From the IMG/VR virus record IMGVR_UViG_3300042346_000702, positions 49,510-113,509 of that record: a DNA stretch of 64,000 nucleotides; one strand, given 5' to 3'. Shown here piece by piece: positions 34,124 to 41,877 of this stretch; the first letter of the stretch is position 1, and each line of letters starts with the position of its first letter. This DNA comes from a virus. The translations under genes and the position numbers were made by a program. Below the pieces are notes generated by a model that was not told the origin of the DNA, ran no database searches, and saw only the letters and a list, made by a program, of their open reading frames with translations.

Positions 34124-34225
34124 CTACTTCGTAGCGTTTTCAGCTATTACCAAAACCAATGCCATAAAGACGCATAGCATTACACCCAATTCAATAACTC
34201 TAATAATGACTTCTGTAGGTGCCAT
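34124..34225 (-). CDS. Single-span membrane microprotein (33 aa)
   Basis: The frame starts with ATG at 34225 behind GGAGATAGT, encodes VIELGVMLCVFMALVLVIA as one hydrophobic span, and stops 11 bp before the next gene. It fills the gap between two genes of one transcript. Short, but the ribosome site and the hydrophobic pattern support it. Confidence 0.6.
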   Translation of the reverse strand: MAPTEVIIRVIELGVMLCVFMALVLVIAENATK

Positions 34226-34237
34226 AATACTATCTCC

Positions 34238-34651
34238 TTATTTCAGAAATTTTGCAACAACTGAAGCTTCTTGAACATTGAAGCCGCCATTTGGATTTTG
34301 CAATACTATATTTTGTTTTGCTCTTGGGCGAGCACCAACGATCACATATGTAAAAGCACCAATCGTCACGGTTTTACCTAAGTCAGTATGTTTCATACCG
34401 AATAACGAAGCATGTGATTTGAAGTCTTGAGCCCATTTCATTTGTTTACCAGACATAACACCATCGCTATCATCACCTTCAGCAACAGTTGCAGCAGTGA
34501 TTTTAGCTGAAAATGAATCAGCTCTAAATGAGATGTTGCCAACACCTAAAGTGATACCATGTTTTTTGGCAACTTCAGCCAATGCAGCTTCAATATCACT
34601 ACGTAAGGTTTTCAGGTTTTGTTTGTCGAATTCTTTGATTTGGTTAGTCAT
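34238..34651 (-). CDS. Conserved phage protein of unknown function (137 aa)
   Basis: The start MTNQIKEFDKQNLKTLRSDI and AALAEVAKKHGITLGVGNIS resemble a small family widely found in phages, with unknown role. Helical N-terminus, beta C-terminus. First gene after an early promoter. Confidence 0.65.
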   Translation of the reverse strand: MTNQIKEFDKQNLKTLRSDIEAALAEVAKKHGITLGVGNISFRADSFSAKITAATVAEGDDSDGVMSGKQMKWAQDFKSHASLFGMKHTDLGKTVTIGAFTYVIVGARPRAKQNIVLQNPNGGFNVQEASVVAKFLK

Positions 34652-34700
34652 CGTAGGTTCCTCTCTCTCATCATTGTGTGGTTTGTTTGAATATGTGTCT

Positions 34701-34728
34701 ATTATAAACTCTCTACTTTAGATGTAAA
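34701..34728 (-). promoter_or_regulatory. T4-like early promoter
   Basis: TTTACA (34728-34723), 16-bp spacer, TATAAT (34706-34701), preceded upstream by CTTCACAAAAAT. Confidence 0.8.
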
Positions 34729-34760
34729 TAGCCACTATGTCAATTTTTGTGAAGTACTTA

Positions 34761-35177
34761 TCAGTTTTCTAATTTGAGAACAACACCTTCGTCACGAACT
34801 CCATACGATGCGTATTGAGCAAAGACTTGAGCACCATCAATCATTTCAATTCGATGACCTGGAATTCGTATCGCCAATTGAATATTCACAGTTTCCAAAT
34901 CAACACCATTAGCTTCAATTTGTTCAATCAAGCGTTTGATTTGTTTTGCATTCACGAACATTGTCTTATCAGCTCGAACTTGGTCAAACTTTCTTGTTTG
35001 TCCATACACTGAAATCTCAATGTCATTCTTTGAATATAAATGAGGCTTGTTATCGTCTGGGTCATAGTGCGAAAAGATACCTTTAACATCAGGTTGTTCA
35101 ACAAACATATCCCATGTTGAGCCAATGACTTTATCACCTTTTTCGAATACTTCTTTACCATCGTTGTCTTTATACAT
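34761..35177 (-). CDS. Hypothetical protein (138 aa)
   Basis: The frame runs to 35252, but the ATG at 35177 behind GGGGAAAG, overlapping the upstream stop by 8 bp, is preferred. The product is mixed alpha/beta with a central helix (NAKQIKRLIEQIEANG). No family recognised. Confidence 0.6.
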   Translation of the reverse strand: MYKDNDGKEVFEKGDKVIGSTWDMFVEQPDVKGIFSHYDPDDNKPHLYSKNDIEISVYGQTRKFDQVRADKTMFVNAKQIKRLIEQIEANGVDLETVNIQLAIRIPGHRIEMIDGAQVFAQYASYGVRDEGVVLKLEN

Positions 35178-35694
35178 TTGCTTTCCCCATAGAAAGATTT
35201 CGTTCGTGATGACTTGGCCAAAAGTAATTGCACTTTCCAACACAGCATACAAGTTCTTTAGCGGGTTCTACCCATTGTTCATATTTTGCATAATGAACCG
35301 GGTCTTTTACAAACAGTCGAGCACGATGAGTCATAATCACTCGATTTCGTAATGTTTCATCAGACCACCACAAAGGAGGGTCTTGACACATATCCGGCGA
35401 GTCAATTAGATGGATATGCTTATTGACAGCGTCAGTGTTCTTTTCGACTTTGATGCCACGATAGATACATTCTTCTCTCATTCGTTTGATGTACAACCAT
35501 AAGTAGTATTCATGTCCTTTCCACATCAACACAGCAGGATGATTTTGCCATGCAATCTTTTTACCATCTTCACGAGGTTTAGCAAAAAGAACGTCCATGA
35601 TTTGACGAGCTTCTTTGAACTGACTATTGAGCCGACGTTTGTCAAGAACTTCAGCAGAACCGCTAAAAGTTGTTTCACTTAGAAATGTTTGCAT
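35170..35694 (-). CDS. MSMEG_6728-like / pyrimidine-dimer glycosylase-like protein (174 aa)
   Basis: From the ATG at 35694 the protein reads MQTFLSETTF..SAEVLDKRRL..Q..EARQI, then WQNHPAVLMWKGHEYYLWLY, SDETLRNRVIMTHRARLFVKDPVHY and YFWPS. These match the MSMEG_6728 family, which databases link to pyrimidine-dimer DNA glycosylases (the T4 denV superfamily). Enzyme activity is not proven for most members. It overlaps neighbours on both sides. Confidence 0.7.
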   Translation of the reverse strand: MQTFLSETTFSGSAEVLDKRRLNSQFKEARQIMDVLFAKPREDGKKIAWQNHPAVLMWKGHEYYLWLYIKRMREECIYRGIKVEKNTDAVNKHIHLIDSPDMCQDPPLWWSDETLRNRVIMTHRARLFVKDPVHYAKYEQWVEPAKELVCCVGKCNYFWPSHHERNLSMGKANV

Positions 35695-35840
35695 ATTATT
35701 GTAGCAAGAGCTAAACGTACAAGCGGGACCAATGCAAGAATTACAATTATCCAAATTGCCCATATGAGCATATGTGGAAAAAATTTATCAACCATAGTTA
35801 TAGCTATTTGTGCGCTAATCATAAACATAACTGCATTCAT
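35679..35840 (-). CDS. Small membrane protein (53 aa)
   Basis: A frame of 53 codons from the ATG at 35840 behind GGAGAAATACG. It encodes MNAVMFMISAQIAITM and a second span LIWAIWIIVILALVPLV. It is the first gene behind an early promoter and overlaps the glycosylase-like gene by 16 bp. Confidence 0.65.
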   Translation of the reverse strand: MNAVMFMISAQIAITMVDKFFPHMLIWAIWIIVILALVPLVRLALATIICKHF

Positions 35841-35873
35841 CGTATTTCTCCTCTTTCATCAGAATATGGGTCT

Positions 35874-35902
35874 ATTGTATCTAGACTTAGAAGCAATGTA
35901 AA
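35874..35902 (-). promoter_or_regulatory. T4-like early promoter
   Basis: TTTACA (35902-35897), 17-bp spacer, TACAAT (35879-35874). The palindrome TGATAAC TG GTTATCA lies at 35913-35928, just upstream. Confidence 0.75.
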
Positions 35903-35912
35903 TGGTTAGAAG

Positions 35913-35928
35913 TGATAACTGGTTATCA
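35913..35928. repeat. Palindrome upstream of early promoter
   Basis: TGATAAC TG GTTATCA. The same palindrome with the central bases CA is found at 63650-63665, also directly upstream of an early promoter. Confidence 0.7.
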
Positions 35929-35976
35929 GAATTGAACTTTGGTCCATACCGCTTACATAAGGATGCTTTATGGTCT

Positions 35977-36189
35977 CTATATGGACCACTTCCCGGCATC
36001 GCATTCAGAAGAACGGTATTTCGTTTTGAGGTCAAGAAAACACCCGCATAGGCCACATTGTCGAGTAAGCTTTGTCTTATGTTCGCATTCATTACAAACA
36101 TCAAGGCGAAGTTTTTGTTCTTGTTTGGTTAGTTTATCTGCAGTGCCTTTTAGCTCGTCTTTGACGACATCAATAACGTTGTATGACAT
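35977..36189 (-). CDS. Small zinc-binding protein (70 aa)
   Basis: Five Cys in the pattern CNECEH...CGLCGCFLDLKTKY...ECDAGKW form a compact zinc site with an acidic helical N-terminus. Such proteins are common in phages; the role is unknown. Confidence 0.65.
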   Translation of the reverse strand: MSYNVIDVVKDELKGTADKLTKQEQKLRLDVCNECEHKTKLTRQCGLCGCFLDLKTKYRSSECDAGKWSI

Positions 36190-36219
36190 ATAGAGAGTAT
36201 TTCATGAAGAAGTGAGTGA

Positions 36220-36243
36220 ATGGAGGGGATTTCTCCCCTCCAT
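36220..36243 (-). terminator. Strong hairpin after hsp20
   Basis: ATGGAGGGGA / TCCCCTCCAT, a perfect 10-bp stem with a 4-nt loop, just after the Hsp20 stop. There is no long T-run, so it may be a weak terminator or an RNA end protector. Confidence 0.6.
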
Positions 36244-36256
36244 CTCTATGACACGA

Positions 36257-36715
36257 TTAGCCTATTGCAATAAGCTTTGGTTCTGGTTCAAGTTTGACAG
36301 GTTTAGACACATCAACGATTAGTAATCCATTGATAAGTTGGACTGCCAGTTCTGAGCCTTCTGGGATAGTGATTTCATTACGAAAATCACGTAAGCCAAT
36401 TCCACGATGCAAGTAGTAAGCAGGGTCAAGTTCAGTTTTATTGACTTTCTTGCCTTCTACGACAAGCAACGATTCACGTTCAACACTAACTGTCAAATCT
36501 TCTCGTGCAAAACCAGCAACTGCGTATTCAATACGGAAATGATTTTCATCTAATCGAATGATGTTGCGTGGTGGGAAGTTTGGAGTGGTGTTGATAGATT
36601 TGTTCAAAACCTTTTCAAATGTATCAAAGATGTCATCAAATCCAACAAGGTATTGTGACAACTGTTTTGAAAAGTTTGTAGGGATGCCACGAATAGGCGC
36701 ATTGATGTTACTCAT
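36257..36715 (-). CDS. Small heat-shock protein Hsp20/IbpA-like (152 aa)
   Basis: The alpha-crystallin domain is visible from residue 48: RIEYAVAGFAREDLTVSVER, LLVVEGKK, YLHRGIGLRDFRNEITIPEG, LINGLLIVDV. The N-terminal GFDDIFDTF matches the IbpA class. It holds unfolding proteins in a refoldable state. The start has AAGGAGAGA. A perfect late promoter lies 119 bp upstream. It may help late virion assembly. Confidence 0.88.
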   Translation of the reverse strand: MSNINAPIRGIPTNFSKQLSQYLVGFDDIFDTFEKVLNKSINTTPNFPPRNIIRLDENHFRIEYAVAGFAREDLTVSVERESLLVVEGKKVNKTELDPAYYLHRGIGLRDFRNEITIPEGSELAVQLINGLLIVDVSKPVKLEPEPKLIAIG

Positions 36716-36832
36716 AATTCTCTCTCCTTATAATAAGCGTTTGAGATATTTCTAAAAATTCGCTTCTACTACAATAGTCAGAAGCTAAGTGATTGACAGA
36801 ATAAAGAACCCTTGTTCAATGTTCTATCAAAT

Positions 36833-37090
36833 CTATTTATAGAAAATTTCTGGGTCAATAAAGGGGAGAATGTCAGATAAGTCCATCACTTTTTCTTGGT
36901 GCATATATATCAGAACATTCATAAAGAATTGACATTCTTCATCGTTAGTCATATCACAGTAAAATTTGACGCCAATATTTGCATATTGAGCAAGATAGTG
37001 GTTCAATAGAACTAATCGTTGAACCGCAAACACTGCATATGCTGCTCTATCTTCAGAAGCATTTTGAAAGATTTCGTCAAAAGATGACAT
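36833..37090 (-). CDS. Hypothetical protein (85 aa)
   Basis: The frame can start at 37126, overlapping the upstream gene by 32 bp; the ATG at 37090, 4 bp after the upstream stop, is more natural, but neither has a good ribosome site. The protein is helical with aromatic residues. Its 3' end carries a late promoter. Confidence 0.5.
   Translation of the reverse strand: MSSFDEIFQNASEDRAAYAVFAVQRLVLLNHYLAQYANIGVKFYCDMTNDEECQFFMNVLIYMHQEKVMDLSDILPFIDPEIFYK
36834..36841 (-). promoter_or_regulatory. T4-type late promoter (TATAAATA)
   Basis: Perfect consensus, 118 bp before the hsp20 start and inside the last codons of the upstream gene. Confidence 0.6.
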
Positions 37091-37094
37091 ATGA

Positions 37095-37889
37095 TTAGAG
37101 CTCGAATGTCCCAATTGAAACTTCATACTTTACTCTTGGGTTATCTTCAAGAAAACGTGGAATTACATCTGAATCAATCACACTTGAAGTATAGACTTTT
37201 TTAGATTCTAATCCTAACCATGCATAAGTATAGACTCTATATCTTCGTTTTGGTTCAACAATATCATAATGACTATTACCGCCATGAGATAAAGTTTTTC
37301 CATTGATATCACATCTATACGCAACATTTGTGGGTTCTCCATCATTTCGTTTTATCAGGCCAATAAACATTGGTTCTGTAGCAAAATCGCTTTTATCTTC
37401 AAAAGCAATTAGTTTGACACGACCGTTATTAGCAGTTTGATATTCTTTACCGACTTCTAATGAAAATGACAATTTACCTGCCTTCAGTTCAACAGAAGTC
37501 TGTGCTTGGATTTGTTCTAAATCCAAATAAGTAGTATGAATAAATCTCGACATTCCTTGGTCAAGGATTCTTTTAGTTTCCGACGTAGTATCTTTTTCTA
37601 ATTGCTTAGGAAAGATAACATATTTTAGGCTGTTTACTGTAATTTCAACTCTACCATCAGATGATTTTTTATCATATACAAAAATATGCGAATCATTCGC
37701 AAATGAAAAACCTATCATATCCATATTCTTACTCAAGAATATGTCGCGGCGAGTACTATAAACATTTGCCTGACCAATTTGAATTATCTTATATGGCCAA
37801 TGCTCTCGATAATCATCATTGAGTCTAGTCAAAATATTTGGAACCGCAATTAATGCTGGTCTATAGATTTTACCTTTTATTGCACCCAT
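37095..37889 (-). CDS. Hypothetical protein with repeated beta domain (264 aa)
   Basis: The ATG at 37889 follows the upstream stop directly, with GAGGAAAA in front; the frame extends to 37931 but overlaps the upstream gene. The C-terminal half shares the LSHGG..HYDIV domain with the protein at 33396-34112. The N-terminal half is not shared. Function unknown. Confidence 0.6.
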   Translation of the reverse strand: MGAIKGKIYRPALIAVPNILTRLNDDYREHWPYKIIQIGQANVYSTRRDIFLSKNMDMIGFSFANDSHIFVYDKKSSDGRVEITVNSLKYVIFPKQLEKDTTSETKRILDQGMSRFIHTTYLDLEQIQAQTSVELKAGKLSFSLEVGKEYQTANNGRVKLIAFEDKSDFATEPMFIGLIKRNDGEPTNVAYRCDINGKTLSHGGNSHYDIVEPKRRYRVYTYAWLGLESKKVYTSSVIDSDVIPRFLEDNPRVKYEVSIGTFEL

Positions 37890-37890
37890 T

Positions 37891-38202
37891 TTATTTTCCT
37901 CGTCTTTTTGATTTACGTTCAACAGTATCATCGATACTTATGTAGAAGTCTAACGGCTTTTTCTTTACCCATTCAACAAATCGCTGCATCTTTTCATCTG
38001 AAAGAAGTCGTTCAATTGTATGATAGTACTTTTGAAGTTCTCTTTCAGAAAAAGTAGCATGTATCATTCGATGACACACTTTATGAAGTGTTATTGTTTC
38101 TTTACCTTTGAAAGTCTTGGGAATTAGATGATGTTCATCTACCATCACATCCCCAAGAAGTCTTCCGCAAATTGAACAAACTTCATCGTCATGGCTTGAC
38201 AT
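37891..38202 (-). CDS. HNH-type nuclease-like protein (103 aa)
   Basis: Cys9/Cys12 (CSIC), DEHHLIPK (His24, His25) and LHKVCHRMIH (Cys43, His44, His48) form the zinc site and catalytic strand of an HNH domain. The ATG at 38202, 2 bp after the upstream stop, is chosen over the longer frame to 38256. The C-terminal tail is basic (RKSKRRGK). It could be a free-standing homing or DNA-processing nuclease. Confidence 0.75.
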   Translation of the reverse strand: MSSHDDEVCSICGRLLGDVMVDEHHLIPKTFKGKETITLHKVCHRMIHATFSERELQKYYHTIERLLSDEKMQRFVEWVKKKPLDFYISIDDTVERKSKRRGK

Positions 38203-38204
38203 GA

Positions 38205-38513
38205 TTATCCATTCAATTGGGTTGTCAATATGAAACCTGATGTTTGTTCCAACCAAGTATCAGCAAGTTCTTTAGAAGCTCGTATTGGTGCAACAAGCAA
38301 TTGGTTCACATACACACTCACTTCTTCAGTTTCAGGAGCTAACATTATCCATTCCATCAGTGCTTTACCAGGTTGCCCAGTTGATGGGTCACGAACAAGT
38401 GCCAATCGTAACGGACGTCTAAGTGTTATAACATCTTGCGGACCATTGATATGTTGGCCAACAACTTCATCACCATTCGCTAACTTTAGAACTAAGACTG
38501 TTTTTTGACTCAT
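38205..38513 (-). CDS. Sm/LSm-like protein (102 aa)
   Basis: VLVLKLANGDEVVGQ..GPQDVITLRRPLRL is an Sm1-like strand pattern, followed by WIMLAPETEEVSVYVNQLLVA. Similar small Sm-like proteins occur in T4-like phages. It could bind RNA, but this is inferred. First gene after an early promoter, and it begins a four-gene operon with the HNH gene. Confidence 0.6.
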   Translation of the reverse strand: MSQKTVLVLKLANGDEVVGQHINGPQDVITLRRPLRLALVRDPSTGQPGKALMEWIMLAPETEEVSVYVNQLLVAPIRASKELADTWLEQTSGFILTTQLNG

Positions 38514-38543
38514 AAAAATCCTCTATGTAAATTGATTGAAGTA

Positions 38544-38572
38544 ATTATACTCTATGTATGTAGCAATGTAAA
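38544..38572 (-). promoter_or_regulatory. T4-like early promoter
   Basis: TTTACA (38572-38567), 17-bp spacer, TATAAT (38549-38544), 31 bp before the Sm-like gene. Confidence 0.8.
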
Positions 38573-38596
38573 TGGTGTTTTGACATGTAGATATTT

Positions 38597-38622
38597 AGAC
38601 AAACCAGAAGTTTGTCTTTTTC
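38597..38622 (+). terminator. Orphan rho-independent terminator
   Basis: AGACAAAC / GTTTGTCT, 8-bp perfect stem with 5-nt loop, followed by TTTTTC on the plus strand. No plus-strand gene lies upstream of it. Confidence 0.8.
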
Positions 38623-38729
38623 TAAGTAGTTGATTTTATTACTGTTTTTATTTATCATTATCTTCGTAACTTATTGATTTATATACTGTTTTTCAAATGC
38701 ATCATTTTCCATGACTAATCACTCGGCAA

Positions 38730-38761
38730 TTTTTGAAGAAAAATGATGATTTCTTCAAAAA
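38730..38761. repeat. 12-bp perfect inverted repeat
   Basis: TTTTTGAAGAAA / TTTCTTCAAAAA with an 8-nt loop, in the middle of the non-coding region. Confidence 0.85.
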
Positions 38762-38920
38762 CTTATAAAATTAATTGAACAATGTTTTTCTTATGTGGAG
38801 GAAATACTAAAATATGTCATTTTTATGACATTTATGTGGAAGAAAAAACTGACAGACTAAGGGTATTATATATATGCAGATTTCTCTCCCATGTAGATGA
38901 TAGTCTTCTTTTATGTAGTT

Positions 38921-38928
38921 CATAAATA
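38921..38928 (+). promoter_or_regulatory. T4-type late promoter (CATAAATA)
   Basis: 7 of 8 consensus bases, 29 bp before the 84-aa gene. Confidence 0.6.
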
Positions 38929-38957
38929 TTTTATTATTACACACTTTACATAATCAT

Positions 38958-39212
38958 ATGAACACTTTATTAAATCAACAACCTCCTGATGTACTTGACA
39001 TTACACAAGAGAAGAAGTCAATCATTCCTCGCGAACAGTGGCCTGAGTTATCAATAGATGACTTGATTGCACAAAAGAACATCTTATATGATAGATGGGA
39101 ATTCCTTCATAGTAAGGGGAACATTGGAGCAAAACAGTTTGTTGAGGCTATCGAGAAACTTGATGAATTGATTCAATCTAAATTAGTTCCAAATGAGATT
39201 TCATATTTCTAA
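38958..39212 (+). CDS. Hypothetical protein (84 aa)
   Basis: Acidic, mostly helical (SIDDLIAQKNILYDRWEFLH, FVEAIEKLDELIQS). It has a late promoter and starts a two-gene plus-strand island. No family recognised. Confidence 0.6.
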   Translation: MNTLLNQQPPDVLDITQEKKSIIPREQWPELSIDDLIAQKNILYDRWEFLHSKGNIGAKQFVEAIEKLDELIQSKLVPNEISYF

Positions 39213-39223
39213 ATTAGTTATAG

Positions 39224-39231
39224 TATAAATA
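39224..39231 (+). promoter_or_regulatory. T4-type late promoter (TATAAATA)
   Basis: Perfect consensus 44 bp before the nucleotidyltransferase gene. Confidence 0.75.
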
Positions 39232-39275
39232 GCATTACTATTATAAGTAATGTTCAATGTGGAGAACTAATACAA

Positions 39276-40037
39276 GTGGGAACTTCTTTCAAACAATATC
39301 TTCATGAAAAGCAAGATTATGCTAAAATTAAAACACATCTTGAATATCATGATACATTGAACCCAAAGTTATGGGAACAGAATAAACTTAATGAACGAGT
39401 TGCAGAAGCACTTGAAAGAATTGCTCAAGAGTTTATCGAATTCTTGTCAATCCCATCAAGTTCAGTATCAGATATCATTATCACTGGTTCGAATTGTTCT
39501 TTCAACTATTCAAAACTTTCAGACATTGATTTGCATTTGATAGTCAATGAAAAGAAAGCATGTCCAGATTGTCCTGGAAGTTTCATAGAAGATTGCTTCA
39601 AAGCTAAGAAGAACTTGTGGAATAAAGATCATGATATCAAAATTCATGGTTATCCAGTAGAACTATACGCACAACCTGAAGGCGATAAACTTGTTGCTGC
39701 TGGCATTTACAGTGTTAGAAAGAAAAAGTGGATAAAGCAACCATCGTTTGGTAATCCGGTTCCACCGACATATGATGATACTTCAGTAAAGTCTAAAGCG
39801 GGTGAAATCATGGACCAAATTACTTCATTGATAGATGATAAAGTAACTGACCGTGATAGTGTGCAGATACTAAAAGACCGCATCAAACGATTACGTCAGA
39901 GCGGTCTTGAGAAAAACTCGGGCGAGTTTAGTGTTGAAAATCTTGCATGGAAAACTATTCGTAATAATGGATTTCTTGATAAGTTAGACAACTATGTCAA
40001 AAATCTAGATGACGCCAGCTTATCAGTAGAAAATTAA
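39276..40037 (+). CDS. Nucleotidyltransferase-fold protein with possible capsid-targeting peptide (253 aa)
   Basis: ITGSNCSFNYSKLSDIDLHLIV (GS at 71-72, Asp83, Asp85) is the GSxxx...SDID signature of the polymerase-beta-like nucleotidyltransferase fold, and Glu129 may be the third metal ligand. The start is GTG with GGAGAA at 9 bp. The N-terminus MGTSFKQYLHEK resembles the T4 capsid-targeting peptide MKTYQEFIAE and has a possible prohead-protease site (LHE). It overlaps the convergent rnlA gene by 4 bp. The substrate is unknown. Confidence 0.72.
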   Translation: MGTSFKQYLHEKQDYAKIKTHLEYHDTLNPKLWEQNKLNERVAEALERIAQEFIEFLSIPSSSVSDIIITGSNCSFNYSKLSDIDLHLIVNEKKACPDCPGSFIEDCFKAKKNLWNKDHDIKIHGYPVELYAQPEGDKLVAAGIYSVRKKKWIKQPSFGNPVPPTYDDTSVKSKAGEIMDQITSLIDDKVTDRDSVQILKDRIKRLRQSGLEKNSGEFSVENLAWKTIRNNGFLDKLDNYVKNLDDASLSVEN

Positions 40038-41137
40038 AGAGTTAACACTTCCCAATCATTTTTCAAATGATGACGGGCATAGAACTCTAAGTAGTTAGGT
40101 TCTTTGCCTTCATAAGCTTTCATAAGTAATCCAAAGCCAGGTAGTTCTTTGAACTTCATAGCAAACTCTTTACGTTCAAGATGACGTTCATTTCGAACAA
40201 TCGTTTCTACAAAGTCAGCCATTTCAGAAACTTGACGAGTGATTTCATGTTCGATATGTTCAATCTTTTCAAGCAAATCAGGTTCGCCCATTTCTACAAT
40301 GTGAGACTTCAAATCGTCAATACCTTCAGCAACAACCAGCTCTGCTACATTGCGATAAGTTAGTGCAGTCATTGCATGATGACGGTCAAGATACCATTTA
40401 GACTTTGCTTTGACCATGTCTCCATTTTCAAACTGATACACATAGCCTTCAATACCTTCAACAGATTCAAGATAAGCTTTGTCTTCAGCCCAAGTCCAAT
40501 TTGTTGGAGAGTATTCACTGACTAAGTCAATTTGAAACTCTTCAGCTAAAGTCATCAAGCTCATTTTGTCTAAGTATCGACCAGTAGTATTTTCACGAAC
40601 ATGTAACAAAGTCAATTTGCTAGTAGGATACTTCATGACAATACGAGCATAAGGAGAAGTCAATTCAAATGTTGGCGTAAAGCCATTTGATAACATTTCC
40701 CAGCTAAATCTTCTGTCGTTTAGTGATGCAAATTGTTCAGCTTGGACTGCTCGCTCAGAAGTAAATGACTTCTTGGATTTGAACTTCATCGCGCCATTCA
40801 CGATAACAGGATTGATGACAGAACCATCACGTTTGTCCATTTTGCGAACTGTAGCATTCCAAGGCAATACTTGATGATGAGTGTCAGGACGTTCGCCAAC
40901 ATTGAAGAACTTGTGAATTGGACGAGCAATCAATTTGCCTCGTGCATCAAAAACGATACCACGGCATTCACGAGCCCAAGGACCAGCATCGCCAGAATAA
41001 GTATCACTGTCAGAAATCATAGCACAAACAACAGTAGTGCCATTTTCTTGTAATGCAAAGCGGATTTCAGGTAAGTGTTCTACTTTTTCTCGTAGTTCAT
41101 CAATGTGAGTGATAATTGGAAAGTGCATCATCGTCAT
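40034..41137 (-). CDS. rnlA: RNA ligase 1, T4 RnlA-like (367 aa)
   Basis: The order of motifs follows T4 Rnl1: ECRGIVFD near 57, ARPIHKFFNVGE, motif I KRDGSV with the adenylated Lys102, then MKFKSKKSFTSE, FELTSPYARIVMKY and LLHVRENTTGRYLDK. Length is close to T4 Rnl1 (374 aa). The enzyme repairs tRNAs cut by host nucleases. No polynucleotide kinase partner is in this window. It overlaps the upstream gene by ATGA. Confidence 0.88.
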   Translation of the reverse strand: MTMMHFPIITHIDELREKVEHLPEIRFALQENGTTVVCAMISDSDTYSGDAGPWARECRGIVFDARGKLIARPIHKFFNVGERPDTHHQVLPWNATVRKMDKRDGSVINPVIVNGAMKFKSKKSFTSERAVQAEQFASLNDRRFSWEMLSNGFTPTFELTSPYARIVMKYPTSKLTLLHVRENTTGRYLDKMSLMTLAEEFQIDLVSEYSPTNWTWAEDKAYLESVEGIEGYVYQFENGDMVKAKSKWYLDRHHAMTALTYRNVAELVVAEGIDDLKSHIVEMGEPDLLEKIEHIEHEITRQVSEMADFVETIVRNERHLERKEFAMKFKELPGFGLLMKAYEGKEPNYLEFYARHHLKNDWEVLTL

Positions 41138-41397
41138 GGCAAAGGCCTATCTCTATAATCGGGTTGGTGGTGTGGAAATGGTTCATCATCTGGGTTTTCA
41201 TAGTTTGCTACGATTTCTTCAGATGGTCCATAACCGTTTTCTCGTGCCCATTGACGAGCACGAAGGATTTTGATTGCTAGTTCTTTTTGTTTATGGTTTG
41301 AACGGGAAAAGGTTCGTCCTACTTGAACACTATCACCAGTCTTTTCATTGGTGACTACTGTTCCTTCAAATCTAAACCCAAACCCTGAAGCTACCAT
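41134..41397 (-). CDS. Hypothetical protein (87 aa)
   Basis: Begins with an alternating beta segment (FGFRFEGTVVTNEKTGDSVQVG), then a basic helix (QKELAIKILRARQWARENG) and a His/Pro tail. It shares overlaps of 4 bp and 1 bp with its neighbours, so it is cotranslated with rnlA. No family recognised. Confidence 0.55.
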   Translation of the reverse strand: MVASGFGFRFEGTVVTNEKTGDSVQVGRTFSRSNHKQKELAIKILRARQWARENGYGPSEEIVANYENPDDEPFPHHQPDYRDRPLP

Positions 41398-41579
41398 TAT
41401 CTAAAAACCAAATAGTCTTCATCAAGTTCAACTTGTTCTGGATAGGTTTCAAGGTCTTCACCTTGACCTAAACCATCATAAGTAGTTGAACGAGTCATAA
41501 CTTCAAATTCACGAAGATTGACACCTGCATTAGCAGCGGCAAGTAGGAAGTTCAATAGGTGTTGTGCGTTCATCTTCAT
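41397..41579 (-). CDS. Hypothetical protein (60 aa)
   Basis: Short, acidic at its end. It is the first gene after an early promoter and overlaps the next gene by one base. The ATG is followed by MNAQHLLNFLLAAANAG, and starts at codon 1 or 3 are both possible. Confidence 0.5.
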   Translation of the reverse strand: MKMNAQHLLNFLLAAANAGVNLREFEVMTRSTTYDGLGQGEDLETYPEQVELDEDYLVFR

Positions 41580-41608
41580 TCACTCTACATTTGTTTGAAC
41601 ATGTGTCT

Positions 41609-41636
41609 ATTATACAACATCAATGTCAGATGTAAA
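41609..41636 (-). promoter_or_regulatory. T4-like early promoter
   Basis: TTTACA (41636-41631), 16-bp spacer, TATAAT (41614-41609), with CTTCACAAAAAT upstream. It drives the rnlA operon. Confidence 0.82.
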
Positions 41637-41669
41637 CGGTTATTTTTGTGAAGTGGGTATCAGATTTGA

Positions 41670-41876
41670 CTATTCGTCACACATTTCATTCAACTTTGTC
41701 TTGAAGGCTTGATAAGCTTCTTGTCTTTGCAATCGACCTTTATTGTTTGAATAGTCACGTGAAAAAGGTTCATCTTCTTTCGAGAACTCATAAGTTCTAA
41801 ATGACATAAGGTGTTTTAGTTTTTCTAAATCTTCTTCAGAATATGAACGTTGTAAGAGTGATGATTGATTAGACAT
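41670..41876 (-). CDS. Hypothetical protein (68 aa)
   Basis: Charged and helical (YSEEDLEKLKHLM, QEAYQAFKTKLNEM). It starts 1 bp after a small membrane-protein gene. Last gene before an early promoter. No family recognised. Confidence 0.5.
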   Translation of the reverse strand: MSNQSSLLQRSYSEEDLEKLKHLMSFRTYEFSKEDEPFSRDYSNNKGRLQRQEAYQAFKTKLNEMCDE

Positions 41877-41877
41877 A

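Larger units (their letters stand above)
38514..38957. other. AT-rich non-coding divergent region, candidate origin or control region
   Basis: This 444-bp gap is the only long stretch without a gene. It lies between divergent transcription units. It has an early promoter for the minus strand at its left end, a late promoter for the plus strand at its right end, a 12-bp inverted repeat (38730-38761), a second (TGTCAT TTTT ATGACA, 38815-38830), the repeated phrase TTATGTGGA (38791, 38832) and a plus-strand terminator without a gene in front of it (38597-38622). No open frame of useful length was found. Confidence 0.6.

Noticed and set aside
35859-36104. 81-codon frame on the minus strand
   Set aside because: It overlaps the zinc-binding 70-aa gene in another frame, and runs over an early promoter.
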